Position numbers and translations under genes: made by a program
Source: Chryseobacterium phocaeense
Lineage (GTDB): Bacteria; Bacteroidota; Bacteroidia; Flavobacteriales; Weeksellaceae
Reading direction: 5' to 3'
DNA length: 64,000 bases
NCBI RefSeq assembly: GCF_900169075.1
Contig: NZ_LT827015.1
Coordinates: 2,744,158-2,808,157 of the forward strand
Part shown: positions 32,854 to 41,388 of the stretch, one piece after another
Numbering within the stretch: the first letter of the stretch is position 1
How the letters are laid out: every line of letters begins with the position of its first letter
The notes under the pieces: model-generated
Told to the model about the DNA's origin: nothing
Database searches by the model: none
What the model saw: only the letters and a program-made list of their open reading frames with translations

Positions 32854-33438
32854 ATGGCAGGAAGACCTAAAATATTTGATGAATGTGAAGCGATAGAAAA
32901 AGCAACTGAAGTTTTCAGAAGCAAAGGCTATGATACAGCTTCTGCCGACGAATTGCTGGGAGCCATGGGAATCGGTAAAGGAAGTTTTTATCTGGCCTTT
33001 AAAGGAGGGAAGCAAGAGTTATATACGCGCTCAATCACTCAGTTTTCGGAACGTTTTTCTCAAAAAATTTCACAGAGTCTTGCGGAGGCTGATGATAAAA
33101 TAGAATTCCTGAAAGCCTTTTTTCTCAATCTGGCATATGCCTCTGATTGTGACAAAGAACGGGGATGTTATCTGGGAAATGCTTTGGTTCAGCTTTCTGA
33201 AAAAGATCAGGAATTGAAAAAAGTAACGGCCCGGTTACTGAGAAACCTTCAAACTATTTTTGCAGCCACCATAAGGGAAGCACAGGAAAAAGGACAGATG
33301 AAAAGTACTGAAGATCCTGAAATTATGGGATGGCACCTGAGCAATCTTTGGAACGGTATTCACGTAACCAGAAGAATGGAAGCTTCTCCTGAAATCCTGA
33401 AAAGCATTATTGAAATGAATCTTAAAATACTGGATTAA
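32854..33438 (+). CDS. TetR-family transcriptional repressor
   Basis: A 194-residue regulator from ATG 32854 (MAGRPKIFDE). The HTH is within ATEVFRSKGYDTASADELLGAMGIGKGSFYLAFKGGKQELY. The C-terminal ligand domain has CDKERGCYLGNALVQLSEKD, typical of the TetR_C branch near NemR/AcnR-like repressors that sense electrophiles through a cysteine in CYLGN. The upstream TTG frame start (32833) falls inside the -7 box, so it is rejected. The gene lies directly upstream of the SDR gene, with matching palindromes before both. Autoregulation and control of the SDR gene are inferred. Confidence 0.9.
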   Translation: MAGRPKIFDECEAIEKATEVFRSKGYDTASADELLGAMGIGKGSFYLAFKGGKQELYTRSITQFSERFSQKISQSLAEADDKIEFLKAFFLNLAYASDCDKERGCYLGNALVQLSEKDQELKKVTARLLRNLQTIFAATIREAQEKGQMKSTEDPEIMGWHLSNLWNGIHVTRRMEASPEILKSIIEMNLKILD

Positions 33439-33453
33439 AAATTTTTACACAAT

Positions 33454-33473
33454 TTTGTACCAAATAGTACAAA
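33454..33473 (+). promoter_or_regulatory. Second TetR-type operator, before the SDR gene
   Basis: TTTGTAC - CAAATA - GTACAAA is an inverted repeat with the same half-site (TTGTAC...GTACAA) and the same 6-nt spacing as the site at 32805-32822. It lies 36 bases upstream of the SDR start. Confidence 0.7.
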
Positions 33474-33508
33474 TTAAAATATTGATTAATTTAATACTAA
33501 AAAACATC

Positions 33509-34246
33509 ATGAACATTACCAACAACATTATCCTGATTACCGGCGGAGGCTCAGGAATCGGATTAGAAATTGCAAAAGCATTGAATACTACAAACACCGT
33601 AATTATTGCAGGAAGGAACAAAGCTAAACTTGATGCGGCAGCACAGGGTCTGGACAATGTATTCACCATACAGGCTGACATCACCCAGGAAAAAGATGTA
33701 AATCGTCTGGTGGAAGAAATTAAAGTGAATTTCGGCGGACTGAATATCCTGATCAACAATGCCGGACACGCTTATGCCTATACCCTTTCTGATATATCGG
33801 ATACCTACACCAAGGCAGCTGCCGAGTTTGAAACCAATTATTTCGCTCCTATCCGTCTGACAGAAAAATTACTGCCTTTATTAAAACAACAGGAAAATGC
33901 TGCTATTGTCAATGTTTCTTCTATTGTAGCCTTTGCTCCAGGTTCGCATGTTCCTACGTATTCGGATTCTAAGGCAGCCCTTCATTCTTACACTCAAATA
34001 CTGAGACATGAGCTTGCTAAAAATACTGCTGTCAAAGTTTTTGAACTCATGCCTCCTCTTGTGAACACAGATTTCTCCGTTGAAATCGGAGGCAGGGAAA
34101 ATGGTATTCCGCCTTCAGAGGTTTCAGAAAGCCTGATAAAAGGTCTGCTTGAAAACAGGTATGAAATCCGCGTGGGAAATACTGAAGTTTTATACACTAA
34201 TTTCTTTGCCCATTCAGAAGGTGCTTTCAGTATGATGAATGCATAA
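33509..34246 (+). CDS. Short-chain dehydrogenase/reductase (DltE-like)
   Basis: A 245-residue SDR from ATG 33509. The nucleotide site is LITGGGSGIGLEIAKAL and the second motif is ILINNAGHAYAY. The catalytic Ser lies in VNVSSIVAF and the Tyr-x-x-x-Lys is YSDSKAAL. Cytosolic NAD(P)H-dependent oxidoreductase of the classical type, resembling the DltE subgroup. It sits downstream of a TetR gene with a shared operator sequence, an arrangement common for inducible detoxification of aldehydes or quinones. The substrate is unknown. Confidence 0.92.
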   Translation: MNITNNIILITGGGSGIGLEIAKALNTTNTVIIAGRNKAKLDAAAQGLDNVFTIQADITQEKDVNRLVEEIKVNFGGLNILINNAGHAYAYTLSDISDTYTKAAAEFETNYFAPIRLTEKLLPLLKQQENAAIVNVSSIVAFAPGSHVPTYSDSKAALHSYTQILRHELAKNTAVKVFELMPPLVNTDFSVEIGGRENGIPPSEVSESLIKGLLENRYEIRVGNTEVLYTNFFAHSEGAFSMMNA

Positions 34247-34271
34247 TTTTTCAACATACCCATTGTTTCTG

Positions 34272-34303
34272 CGGGAGAAGGCTTTGCTTTTCTCCCGTTG
34301 TTT
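34272..34303 (+). terminator. Terminator of the SDR gene
   Basis: CGGGAGAA - 10 nt - TTCTCCCG (34272-34297), followed by TTGTTTTG. Confidence 0.75.
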
Positions 34304-34423
34304 TGTTTGTGCAAAATAATATAAACAATCTAAACTATAAATTTGAATAATATTCTTTAAATCACCATATCGTGTGTTAAAAATTCATATATTAGTGATC
34401 AACAAATTAAAAACAATAGTATT

Positions 34424-34672
34424 ATGAAAAATTTAAAGAAACTAACCAGAAAGCAGCTGGGAATTATCAGCGGAGGTGATACTGCTTATGCTTTGTGCGA
34501 TATGGACGGAAACTGTCCTCCTACATTCGGTTCCTATTATTGCAGCGGCGGAACCTGCTACAGATCTGATGGTGGTGGAAATCCTGGCGGCGGCGGTCCA
34601 GGAGGAGGCTGCAATGAGCCACAACGCCTATGCCAGCCATGGGAAACAGGATGCGGATGCGTTTATTTTTAA
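34424..34672 (+). CDS. GG-leader peptide, Gly/Cys-rich (bacteriocin-like)
   Basis: An 82-residue peptide with the leader MKNLKKLTRKQLGIISGG ending in a double glycine, like the peptide at 29656-29811. The core has eight cysteines and a Gly-rich linker (GGGNPGGGGPGGG), with motifs NCPPTFGSYYC and ETGCGC near the ends. A peptide cut after GG and cross-linked by disulfides is plausible. No modification enzyme or C39 exporter lies beside it, so export must use a transporter elsewhere. Two terminators follow it, so it is a monocistronic unit. Confidence 0.75.
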   Translation: MKNLKKLTRKQLGIISGGDTAYALCDMDGNCPPTFGSYYCSGGTCYRSDGGGNPGGGGPGGGCNEPQRLCQPWETGCGCVYF

Positions 34673-34697
34673 AAGAAATTATTGTTAGATAAAGGAA

Positions 34698-34771
34698 GGG
34701 GCGGTTTTTTTACCGCTCTTTTTTGTACCACAGCTTTGTGAGAGGCTTTGCATTATCGCAAAGTCTTTTTT
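34698..34771 (+). terminator. Two tandem terminators after the leader-peptide gene
   Basis: The first hairpin GGGCGGT...ACCGCTC (about 34699-34717) is followed by T6. The second hairpin GGCTTTGC - ATTATC - GCAAAGTC (34744-34765) is followed by T6. Both are on the plus strand. Confidence 0.75.
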
Positions 34772-34925
34772 AAGTGACATATACATTTAAATTAATTAAA
34801 TTCAATAAAAATTAGTTATTAGTTAATTAAAATAATTAATTTTTAAAATAATTAGTATTTTTATCATTAATAATTAAAATATAGTTTATATATTTATCAT
34901 CAGCTAAAAAACAATACTAATTACT

Positions 34926-35294
34926 ATGACAAAAACATTCTTGTTTGCTATTGCAAGTTTCTTGTTCCTGACATCGTGTAATAATGAGACTATCCCAGTT
35001 GCAGCTCAGGACAACCTGAAAACAGAAGCGGTTCAAAATTTCAAACGTGCAATCACCACCATAAACACGTCTAAAAATCTTCCCCTGAGCGAAGAAAAAC
35101 AAAATTCCGAATATCAATTCCCTCAATTAAGCGAAAAAAGAAAAGACATCCTGCTTCCTGCAGCAAAATCCCTGATCAAGTCTACAGGAGTAAAAGACGA
35201 ACAGATTGAGAAAGCTACTCAGGGGGATAAAACTAAAATCATCCTTTGGGCCATGGAGATCTTCCAGGACAATTACACCAATTCTTCTTTATAA
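34926..35294 (+). CDS. Hypothetical small lipoprotein
   Basis: Not recognised. A 122-residue lipoprotein with lipobox FLTSC (Cys18) followed by NNETIPVAAQDN. The rest looks mainly helical, with a KNLPLSEEKQNSEYQFPQLSEKRK stretch and a C-terminal KIILWAMEIFQDNY helix. It is preceded by ~150 bases of very AT-rich DNA and lies 27 bases upstream of a secreted protein gene, its likely operon partner. Confidence 0.75.
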   Translation: MTKTFLFAIASFLFLTSCNNETIPVAAQDNLKTEAVQNFKRAITTINTSKNLPLSEEKQNSEYQFPQLSEKRKDILLPAAKSLIKSTGVKDEQIEKATQGDKTKIILWAMEIFQDNYTNSSL

Positions 35295-35321
35295 TCTTAA
35301 AGCTTTAATCCTTAAATTCTT

Positions 35322-35834
35322 ATGAAAAATATTTCATTATTCCTTTTATTATTAATCGGAACTTTCGCCTATGCTCAGTCAGGAAACATGACCATCTATA
35401 ATTTTTCAACACAGAGTGTTACTTACAGACTCGTAGGAACTAATGACAATACCCAGCCTATAGATTGCCAGCCTATACTGGAAGGCTATCCTGCCGTTTC
35501 ACTAGCTCCCGCATCAACCGTAACCTATACTCAATACAATACAAGTCACCTGGTGACCCCACCCATCAATCAGTGGGCTGTGATTTCGGATGCTATTGGT
35601 ATTCCGGGTCAGACTTACAATGTATCTGCCGGAGTGACTATCCCATCTGTGATCACCTCCCCTACATCATGGCAGTCTTTAGACCTTAATTTTGCGAACG
35701 GCGAATATATGCAGCTCGGAAGAGACTGCGGCTATGTTAACAGCCATCACGGCGCTTTCAACGGCTCTACACCGAGCGGCATAACTGCTACCTGGAATTA
35801 TTTAGGAAATAATGTAGTGGTTTTTATCAATTAA
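35322..35834 (+). CDS. Hypothetical secreted beta-rich protein
   Basis: Not recognised. A 170-residue protein with a signal peptide (LFLLLLIGTFAYAQ). The mature part is Thr/Ser/Tyr-rich with alternating strands (MTIYNFSTQSVTYRLVG, TVTYTQYNTSHL, TATWNYLGNNVVVFIN). The two cysteines (IDCQP and GRDCGY) could form one disulfide. There is no sorting domain or anchor. The same strand and short spacing tie it to the small lipoprotein upstream. Confidence 0.75.
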   Translation: MKNISLFLLLLIGTFAYAQSGNMTIYNFSTQSVTYRLVGTNDNTQPIDCQPILEGYPAVSLAPASTVTYTQYNTSHLVTPPINQWAVISDAIGIPGQTYNVSAGVTIPSVITSPTSWQSLDLNFANGEYMQLGRDCGYVNSHHGAFNGSTPSGITATWNYLGNNVVVFIN

Positions 35835-35865
35835 AAGATTCAGTAGTTAAAATAAATTAGGAAGG

Positions 35866-35897
35866 CAGGCTCAATTTTTTTTGAGTCTGTTTTTTTG
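35866..35897 (+). terminator. Terminator of the lipoprotein/secreted-protein pair
   Basis: CAGGCTCAA - TTTTTT - TTGAGTCTG (one G-T pair) followed by T7, 30 bases after the stop. Confidence 0.85.
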
Positions 35898-35961
35898 CTA
35901 AAAACAACTGCAATGCATCAAATGAAAGTAATAAATTGATCATTTCAACTGTTATGAATAT

Positions 35962-36873
35962 ATGAAAGCGATTCAATTATTTATCTTTTTTCTTTTGTCT
36001 TCAACTTCTTTTTCAGCACAGAAGACTGGTAACGAACATTTTTTTGAAACCTCAGATCATGTCAAAATAAAATATAAAGTCTCCGGAAAAGGAGAAGCCT
36101 GCATTTATGTTCCTGGCGGTCCGGGACAGGGATATCCGTCTTTTGAACTTCTGGGCGGAAACAGCCTGGAAAAAAACATGCAGATGATTTACATGGATCA
36201 GCGGGGATCAGGAGAATCCGGAAAATCGGATAATTATCATCTGGAAGCGATGGTTCAGGATATTGAAGAACTGAGACAACACCTGAAACTTGACAAAGTT
36301 TTTCTGCTGGCCCATTCTTTCGGGGGAATTATTGCCGTCAACTATGCTAAAAAATATCCACAGTACACCAAAGGACTAATCCTTGCCAATATCACGCTCC
36401 ATTTCCTCAACAACGAAACGCTAAAAGAACAGATAGAATACGGAAACAGCCTTCTCGGACAGCCCAATAAAGCAGTATCCAAAGACAGTCTTTCTTCCGA
36501 GCTTTCAAAAATAAGTGCTGCCATGAGAAAGAAAAGAATCGGATATAAATTCCTCACCGAAGATATTGAAACCATTAAGCAAACAGACAAAATAGACTCC
36601 CTTCATCCAAGAATCATCGATTTCGGCATGGCCGTAATTTCAAGGCCAAAAGAATTTCCGGAATACTATGCTGATTATGCTCCGATTACAAAAGATATTC
36701 ACGTTCCCGTATTGGTCATCACCGGAAAAAAAGATAAAGCCGTAGGAACCCAGCATTACAAAACATTTCAGTTTCCGAAACAGAAAGTTGCCATCATTAA
36801 TGGCGGGCATCTTCTGTATTATGAGAAAAACAGGGAGTTTGTGGATGCGGTTGAACGATTTATGAAAAAGTAA
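35962..36873 (+). CDS. Secreted alpha/beta hydrolase (proline iminopeptidase-like)
   Basis: A 303-residue protein with a signal peptide ([15 protein letters not shown]). The alpha/beta-hydrolase core shows the oxyanion HGGPG-like stretch as [11 protein letters not shown], then [11 protein letters not shown], the nucleophile elbow AHSFGG, an acid in GKKDKAVG and the catalytic His in [10 protein letters not shown]. This order resembles proline iminopeptidases and related esterases. Probably periplasmic. A very long hairpin follows it. Confidence 0.88.
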   Translation: MKAIQLFIFFLLSSTSFSAQKTGNEHFFETSDHVKIKYKVSGKGEACIYVPGGPGQGYPSFELLGGNSLEKNMQMIYMDQRGSGESGKSDNYHLEAMVQDIEELRQHLKLDKVFLLAHSFGGIIAVNYAKKYPQYTKGLILANITLHFLNNETLKEQIEYGNSLLGQPNKAVSKDSLSSELSKISAAMRKKRIGYKFLTEDIETIKQTDKIDSLHPRIIDFGMAVISRPKEFPEYYADYAPITKDIHVPVLVITGKKDKAVGTQHYKTFQFPKQKVAIINGGHLLYYEKNREFVDAVERFMKK

Positions 36874-36880
36874 AGTAGTA

Positions 36881-36941
36881 TTTGTTGGTTTGTGTGTTTC
36901 GGCGCGGCCGGAGGCCGCGCCGAAACACACAAACCAACAAA
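36881..36941. repeat. Perfect 29-bp-stem hairpin
   Basis: The arms at 36881-36909 and 36913-36941 are exact reverse complements around a GGA loop. The GC core is GGCGCGGCC-GGA-GGCCGCGCC and the AT-richer outer part is TTTGTTGGTTTGTGTGTTTC. It begins seven bases after the hydrolase stop. A clear T-run is missing on either strand, so a role beyond termination is possible. Confidence 0.85.
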
Positions 36942-36951
36942 ACCTCTGGAT

Positions 36952-36987
36952 AAAAAACGCTCAGCGCGGCCGGAGGCCGCGCTGAGC
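36952..36987 (-). terminator. Terminator of mdh, sharing a GC core with the adjacent hairpin
   Basis: GCTCAGCGCGGCC - GGA - GGCCGCGCTGAGC (36959-36987), with T6 following on the minus strand, lies 23 bases past the mdh stop. The central GCGGCC-GGA-GGCCGC is the same as in the preceding hairpin, while the outer arms differ. Confidence 0.88.
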
Positions 36988-37010
36988 TATATATAAAAAT
37001 TCAATCCGAA

Positions 37011-37937
37011 TTAAAACTTAAGATCTCCGTTCACTTCTCTCACAGCATTTGCTGCTTCAGCAAACTTCAACTGCTCATCAGCTGTAAGTGTTACATTAAC
37101 GATTTTTTCCACTCCGTTAGCTCCGATAATAGCAGGAACTCCCAGACAGATATCATTTTGTCCGTATTCACCTTCAAGCATTAAAGAACAAGGGATCATT
37201 TTCTTTTGGTCGCAAGCGATAGCCTGAACCATTACAGAAACTGCTGCACCTGGCGCATACCACGCTGAAGTTCCTAATAATTTAGTTAACGTAGCCCCTC
37301 CTACTTTTGTTTCCTCGATTACATATTTTTGCTGCTCATCGCTTAGGAATTCAGTTACAGGAACACCGTTTCTTGTTGCTTTGCTCAATAATGGAAGCAT
37401 TCCCGTATCACTGTGTGCAGCGATTACCATACCGTCTACATCGGAAATTGGAGCTTCCAATGCTTCAGCCAATCTGTATTTGAATCTTGCTGAGTCCAGT
37501 GCACCACCCATTCCGATGATCTTATGCTTAGGAAGACCTGAAGTTTTGTGTACCAGATAAGCCATAGTGTCCATAGGATTAGATACTACGATGATGATTA
37601 CTTCCGGAGAATGTTTTACTAAGTTTTCAGTAACTTCTTTTACGATACCGGCGTTGATACCAATAAGCTCTTCTCTTGTCATTCCAGGTTTTCTTGGAAT
37701 ACCTGAAGTGATTACTGCTACATGAGAACCTGCAGTTTTGCTGTAGTCTCCTGTTGTTCCGGTAATTTTCGTATCGAATCCGTTAAGCGATGCAGTCTGC
37801 ATCAAATCCATTGCTTTACCTTCAGCAAATCCTTCTTTAATGTCTACTAAAACTACCTCAGAACAGAAGTTTTTCATTGCGATGTATTCTGCACAGCTTG
37901 CTCCTACAGCGCCTGCACCTACTACAGTTACTTTCAT
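37011..37937 (-). CDS. mdh: Malate dehydrogenase (NAD-dependent)
   Basis: A 308-residue LDH-like malate dehydrogenase of the TCA cycle. The NAD site is MKVTVVGAGAVGAS, the substrate loop contains GIPRKPGMTREEL (Arg pair), and the catalytic His is in MVIAAHSDTGMLPL. GMGGALDSARFKY fits malate rather than lactate specificity. The ATG at 37937 is used because the 19 residues upstream of it lie over the promoter (-7 box at 37992-37999). The gene has its own promoter and terminator. The sdh operon, the next TCA step, is 6 kb away. Confidence 0.95.
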   Translation of the reverse strand: MKVTVVGAGAVGASCAEYIAMKNFCSEVVLVDIKEGFAEGKAMDLMQTASLNGFDTKITGTTGDYSKTAGSHVAVITSGIPRKPGMTREELIGINAGIVKEVTENLVKHSPEVIIIVVSNPMDTMAYLVHKTSGLPKHKIIGMGGALDSARFKYRLAEALEAPISDVDGMVIAAHSDTGMLPLLSKATRNGVPVTEFLSDEQQKYVIEETKVGGATLTKLLGTSAWYAPGAAVSVMVQAIACDQKKMIPCSLMLEGEYGQNDICLGVPAIIGANGVEKIVNVTLTADEQLKFAEAANAVREVNGDLKF

Positions 37938-37991
37938 ATTGTATACTTTTTTTAAAATTATTTTTTTGTTCAGTCTAAAAATTGAAACTCC

Positions 37992-37999
37992 CAAATTTA
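37992..37999 (-). promoter_or_regulatory. -7 box of the mdh promoter
   Basis: On the minus strand TAAATTTG matches TAnnTTTG, 54 bases upstream of the mdh ATG. The -33 element is not obvious. Confidence 0.5.
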
Positions 38000-38054
38000 A
38001 TACTTCCTGAAAAATTAGGCAATTTTTCAGGAATTTAATTAAGCTTCAATAATG

Positions 38055-38606
38055 TTAATTGACGTTCAGTAAGAATGTATAGAGTTTTTTGGCTCCGGAC
38101 AGTACATCGTTGTAGTTTTCTTCCGTCACTTCAGTATCCAGAACCTCCTTGAAATTTTTCCACATCGGTCCTGTGTTTTCCTGATAACATCCGAAGAAAT
38201 TGAAGGTTACATCATCAAAACCTTCCGTTTTAGAAAGCTGCTTGGCTATTACGTTTCCACCTAAAGTAGAACCTTCAATCACATACATGGCTCCCAGCGC
38301 TTCATGTTCATTATCAAACTGAAGGTGATGGGAGGCAGTCCGGCTTTCCAATGAAAGACTTTTAAGATCCTTTTCAATAAGGGAAAGTTTCTTTCTGTCA
38401 TTAAGTTGAAGCTTTTCCGAATATTTATCAGAAAGGCTTCCGAATATTTTATCTTCACTGTGAAGAAGCATCAGATAATTGGTATTGATGATTTTTTTGT
38501 AATCTTCCAGGGTGAAGGTTTTGTTAAAAATTTTTTCAGAACTGAAAAGTTTCTCCGCAGCGTCATGATATTCCGCTGTATTTTGCTTAAGATACTCTGA
38601 TACCAT
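38055..38606 (-). CDS. Biliverdin-producing heme oxygenase
   Basis: A 183-residue all-helical heme oxygenase. The proximal His is in KQNTAEYHDAAEKLF (His14), and the distal helix glycines are in YVIEGSTLGGNVIAKQL. The enzyme opens heme to biliverdin, CO and iron using electrons from a reductase. It lies 28 bases downstream of the bacteriophytochrome gene on the same strand. BphO-BphP operons of this kind supply biliverdin as chromophore, so this is its most likely role; iron scavenging is the alternative. Confidence 0.9.
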   Translation of the reverse strand: MVSEYLKQNTAEYHDAAEKLFSSEKIFNKTFTLEDYKKIINTNYLMLLHSEDKIFGSLSDKYSEKLQLNDRKKLSLIEKDLKSLSLESRTASHHLQFDNEHEALGAMYVIEGSTLGGNVIAKQLSKTEGFDDVTFNFFGCYQENTGPMWKNFKEVLDTEVTEENYNDVLSGAKKLYTFLLNVN

Positions 38607-38633
38607 AAATAAGGTTTTTAAAGTTTCCCAAAT

Positions 38634-40823
38634 TTAAGGTTTTTTGAACGTTAAAATGAAACAAGTGCCTTCTTTATCGCTCTCATAATCCACATTTCCC
38701 CCAATTCGTTGCATAATCCGATGGACAATGGACAATCCCACTCCGTTTCCTTTAAATTTTTTCGCATTATCCATCCTGTTGAAAATCTTAAACATTTTAT
38801 GCTTTTCTTCTTCAGGAATTCCGATACCGTTATCCGAGATCCTGTATACTATACTTCCCTCTTCTTCACCACCCCAGATTTTCACTTTGGGCTCATCCTG
38901 ATAGGAAGAATACTTTACGGCATTATTAATAATATTTAAAAACACCTGATGAAGCATGGTCTTGTCCGCCAGAACATCAGGGCATTCCCCGATAATAATC
39001 TCTGTTTTCTGACTCTCAAACGTAATCTTTGCATTTTCAGAGATCTTGAGCAGGGTTTGGGAAGGCTGTAAACGTTCCAGCTCTATTTCGCTGTATTTTG
39101 CACGGCTGAGTTGCAATACATCATGCATCATTTCAGCCATATTATCAATTTCCTCAATAATGGAGCTCAGTTTGTTCTTATTTTTTTCTGTTTCCTCAAA
39201 ATTGGAAAGCAGCATTTGTGCATTCAGCTTCATGACCGTCAGGGGAGTTCCCAGATCATGTGAAATCGTGTAGGAAAAACTATCCAGTTCTTCATTCACC
39301 TTTCTCAGTTCATTATTCAATGACTTAATAGCATTGTACTGTTTATGTGAAGTTTCAAGGATGACATCACGGACAGCTTTGACCGAACTGATATCTCTGG
39401 AATTCCATCTTTTTGAATTTCCCTTAATACTTTCAGTAAAAATATGGAAAGAAGTCCTTGGGGAAACAATATGCTTTTCCTCCCCGTTCTGCAGAAGAAC
39501 ATCTATATTCTTTTCAGGATTTCCGGCCCAGTTGATATGTTCATCAAATTCCCTGCGGAACCAGATCAGCATTTCTTTTTTACTTCTTTCTATGAAATAA
39601 ATAATGATGCCGGCAGCCGTTTCATCCAGGTTAAGTTCCTGTCCAAAATCCTTGAGAAAACTACGGTTCATATAGATGCTTTCTTCCGTTTGTTCCGGGG
39701 CCCAATGAGCAATCCTGTCAATCATTTCGCGATCCGGAACATTTCCTGAACTCACCCTGTCGTTTTCGGAAATAATTACAAGACCGTCTGCTTCAGGCAG
39801 TTTCCGGAGTTTTTCTTTATTTTCCGCAAGAGAATCAAAAAGATGATTGTGTTTCAGAAATTCCGCTTTCAACTGTGCTGCTTTTTCATTCAGCTCAAGA
39901 CGGTAGTTAAGCTCTTTCTTGGATTTGAATGAAGAATAGGCATTGGAAGCCAGCGCTGTAAAAATACCGGCCTGTACCCTATCCTCAAGGTCAATATGTT
40001 TAGGCTCCGAATTCTGGCAGGTCACCAAACCCCACAGATGATTATCAAGAATAATGGATATACTGAAGCTGGAAGATGCGCCTGAGTTTTTAATGTACTG
40101 CCCATGAACGGGAGACATTCCCCGCGAAGCTACAAAAGTCAAGTCTATATTTTCTTCTGTCCTGCTCATCAGCGGAACCGTCTCAGCATATACATTGCTG
40201 AATATTCTTTTTCTTTTTTTCAGATAAAGCTCCCTGGCCTGTCTCGGAATATCAGATTCCGGGTAGTGAAGTCCCAGATAGCTGTCCATATTATCGCTTC
40301 TGCGTTCTGCAATTACTTTTCCCGAACCGTCCATCATAAATTTATACACCATCATCCGGTCATAATTTACGATTTTGGCTAGCGTACCCAACAGCTGCTC
40401 CCAAATGTCCTGTTCATTGTCAATGACATAAAAATTGTCATACTTATTAGAAATACGCTTATTAGGGTTTTCCTGTACGGCTTCAAATTCAAGGAAGATG
40501 TACTTCCCTCCTCTGAAAACAGAAAAATGATATTCCTTACCGTCGACAAATATTTTATCGAAATGGGTTTCATTTTCCCTTTTGGTAAAGCTTTTCAAAG
40601 AAACATAAAGATCCGAATCCATAACTGGGCGGAAAACTTCAGAAAAATCCATAAGCTGTCTGTTAAAAAGCGGCTCTGCATTTTCAATCTTAAACAAATC
40701 TGTAATATTCCTGCTGAAAAAAGTGATGGAGTGAGATTCTGCGTCAATGCCGATCAGGTATCCGAAACTTTGTATGTACCCGGGAATATGGATGGGCTCC
40801 TCATGGCATTCTATAAAATTCAT
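38634..40823 (-). CDS. bphP: Bacteriophytochrome sensor histidine kinase
   Basis: A 729-residue red/far-red photoreceptor kinase. The biliverdin-attachment Cys is near the N-terminus in NFIECHEEPIHIPG (Cys6). The PAS, GAF and PHY domains follow, with the GAF pyrrole-water motif as YPESDIPRQARELYL (Ser in place of Ala in PASDIP) and a PHY tongue region around residues 400-440. The kinase part has the H-box SYTISHDLGTPL (His522), the N-box NIINNAVKYS and G-boxes DNGIGIPEEE and GNGVGLSIV. There is no response regulator next to it. Heme oxygenase is encoded 28 bases downstream. Confidence 0.95.
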   Translation of the reverse strand: MNFIECHEEPIHIPGYIQSFGYLIGIDAESHSITFFSRNITDLFKIENAEPLFNRQLMDFSEVFRPVMDSDLYVSLKSFTKRENETHFDKIFVDGKEYHFSVFRGGKYIFLEFEAVQENPNKRISNKYDNFYVIDNEQDIWEQLLGTLAKIVNYDRMMVYKFMMDGSGKVIAERRSDNMDSYLGLHYPESDIPRQARELYLKKRKRIFSNVYAETVPLMSRTEENIDLTFVASRGMSPVHGQYIKNSGASSSFSISIILDNHLWGLVTCQNSEPKHIDLEDRVQAGIFTALASNAYSSFKSKKELNYRLELNEKAAQLKAEFLKHNHLFDSLAENKEKLRKLPEADGLVIISENDRVSSGNVPDREMIDRIAHWAPEQTEESIYMNRSFLKDFGQELNLDETAAGIIIYFIERSKKEMLIWFRREFDEHINWAGNPEKNIDVLLQNGEEKHIVSPRTSFHIFTESIKGNSKRWNSRDISSVKAVRDVILETSHKQYNAIKSLNNELRKVNEELDSFSYTISHDLGTPLTVMKLNAQMLLSNFEETEKNKNKLSSIIEEIDNMAEMMHDVLQLSRAKYSEIELERLQPSQTLLKISENAKITFESQKTEIIIGECPDVLADKTMLHQVFLNIINNAVKYSSYQDEPKVKIWGGEEEGSIVYRISDNGIGIPEEEKHKMFKIFNRMDNAKKFKGNGVGLSIVHRIMQRIGGNVDYESDKEGTCFILTFKKP

Positions 40824-41388
40824 ATCTATCTTTGATCTATCAAATATAACGCTTTTTTTAACGACATATTACTTTGTGGTACGAAAACGGGGAAGTATGA
40901 AAAAAAAGCCGTAACATTAATAATCTCAAACATTCAAATCCTTGAATTTCAGAACAATTACTTGTCTTTCCATCATTGATAACGGACTCTATTTTTAATA
41001 TAGTGAAATTTTTCAGGCCAATCAAGTTTTATTTCCCGATCATGATTCATCACATGAATTTTATATTAAATCTTAAAAAATCACAATTATTAAACAAATT
41101 TTACTAAATTTATATCACCAAATAATGAATACGGTTAAGGATTGTTGAATTTTTTTGCATTATTCCCAATAAATTCCTCATTTAAATTCAAATAATAATA
41201 TACTATGAACAAGTTCCCTTTTATGATGATCAGCATTTCATCACTTCCCGATTCACAATGTAAAATATTTGAAAAACAAATACTATTTACAACCGGTACA
41301 CAGTCCGGACCTCAGCGAATATTGAAAGAATAGTTTCTCTAAAATCCGAGGTTTTTAAAATAATTCATTCATTCTAAACACAAATACT
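40824..41388. other. 565-base divergent intergenic region
   Basis: It lies between the bacteriophytochrome and porin genes and is strongly AT-rich. It must hold the promoters of both. A 42-codon frame (ATG 41205 to TAG 41333) is present but has no supporting signal. No riboswitch, palindrome or clear -33/-7 pair was recognised. Confidence 0.5.

Noticed and set aside
41205..41333. 42-codon open frame in the bacteriophytochrome-porin gap
   Set aside because: No recognisable features and no support apart from being open; could be chance in AT-rich DNA.
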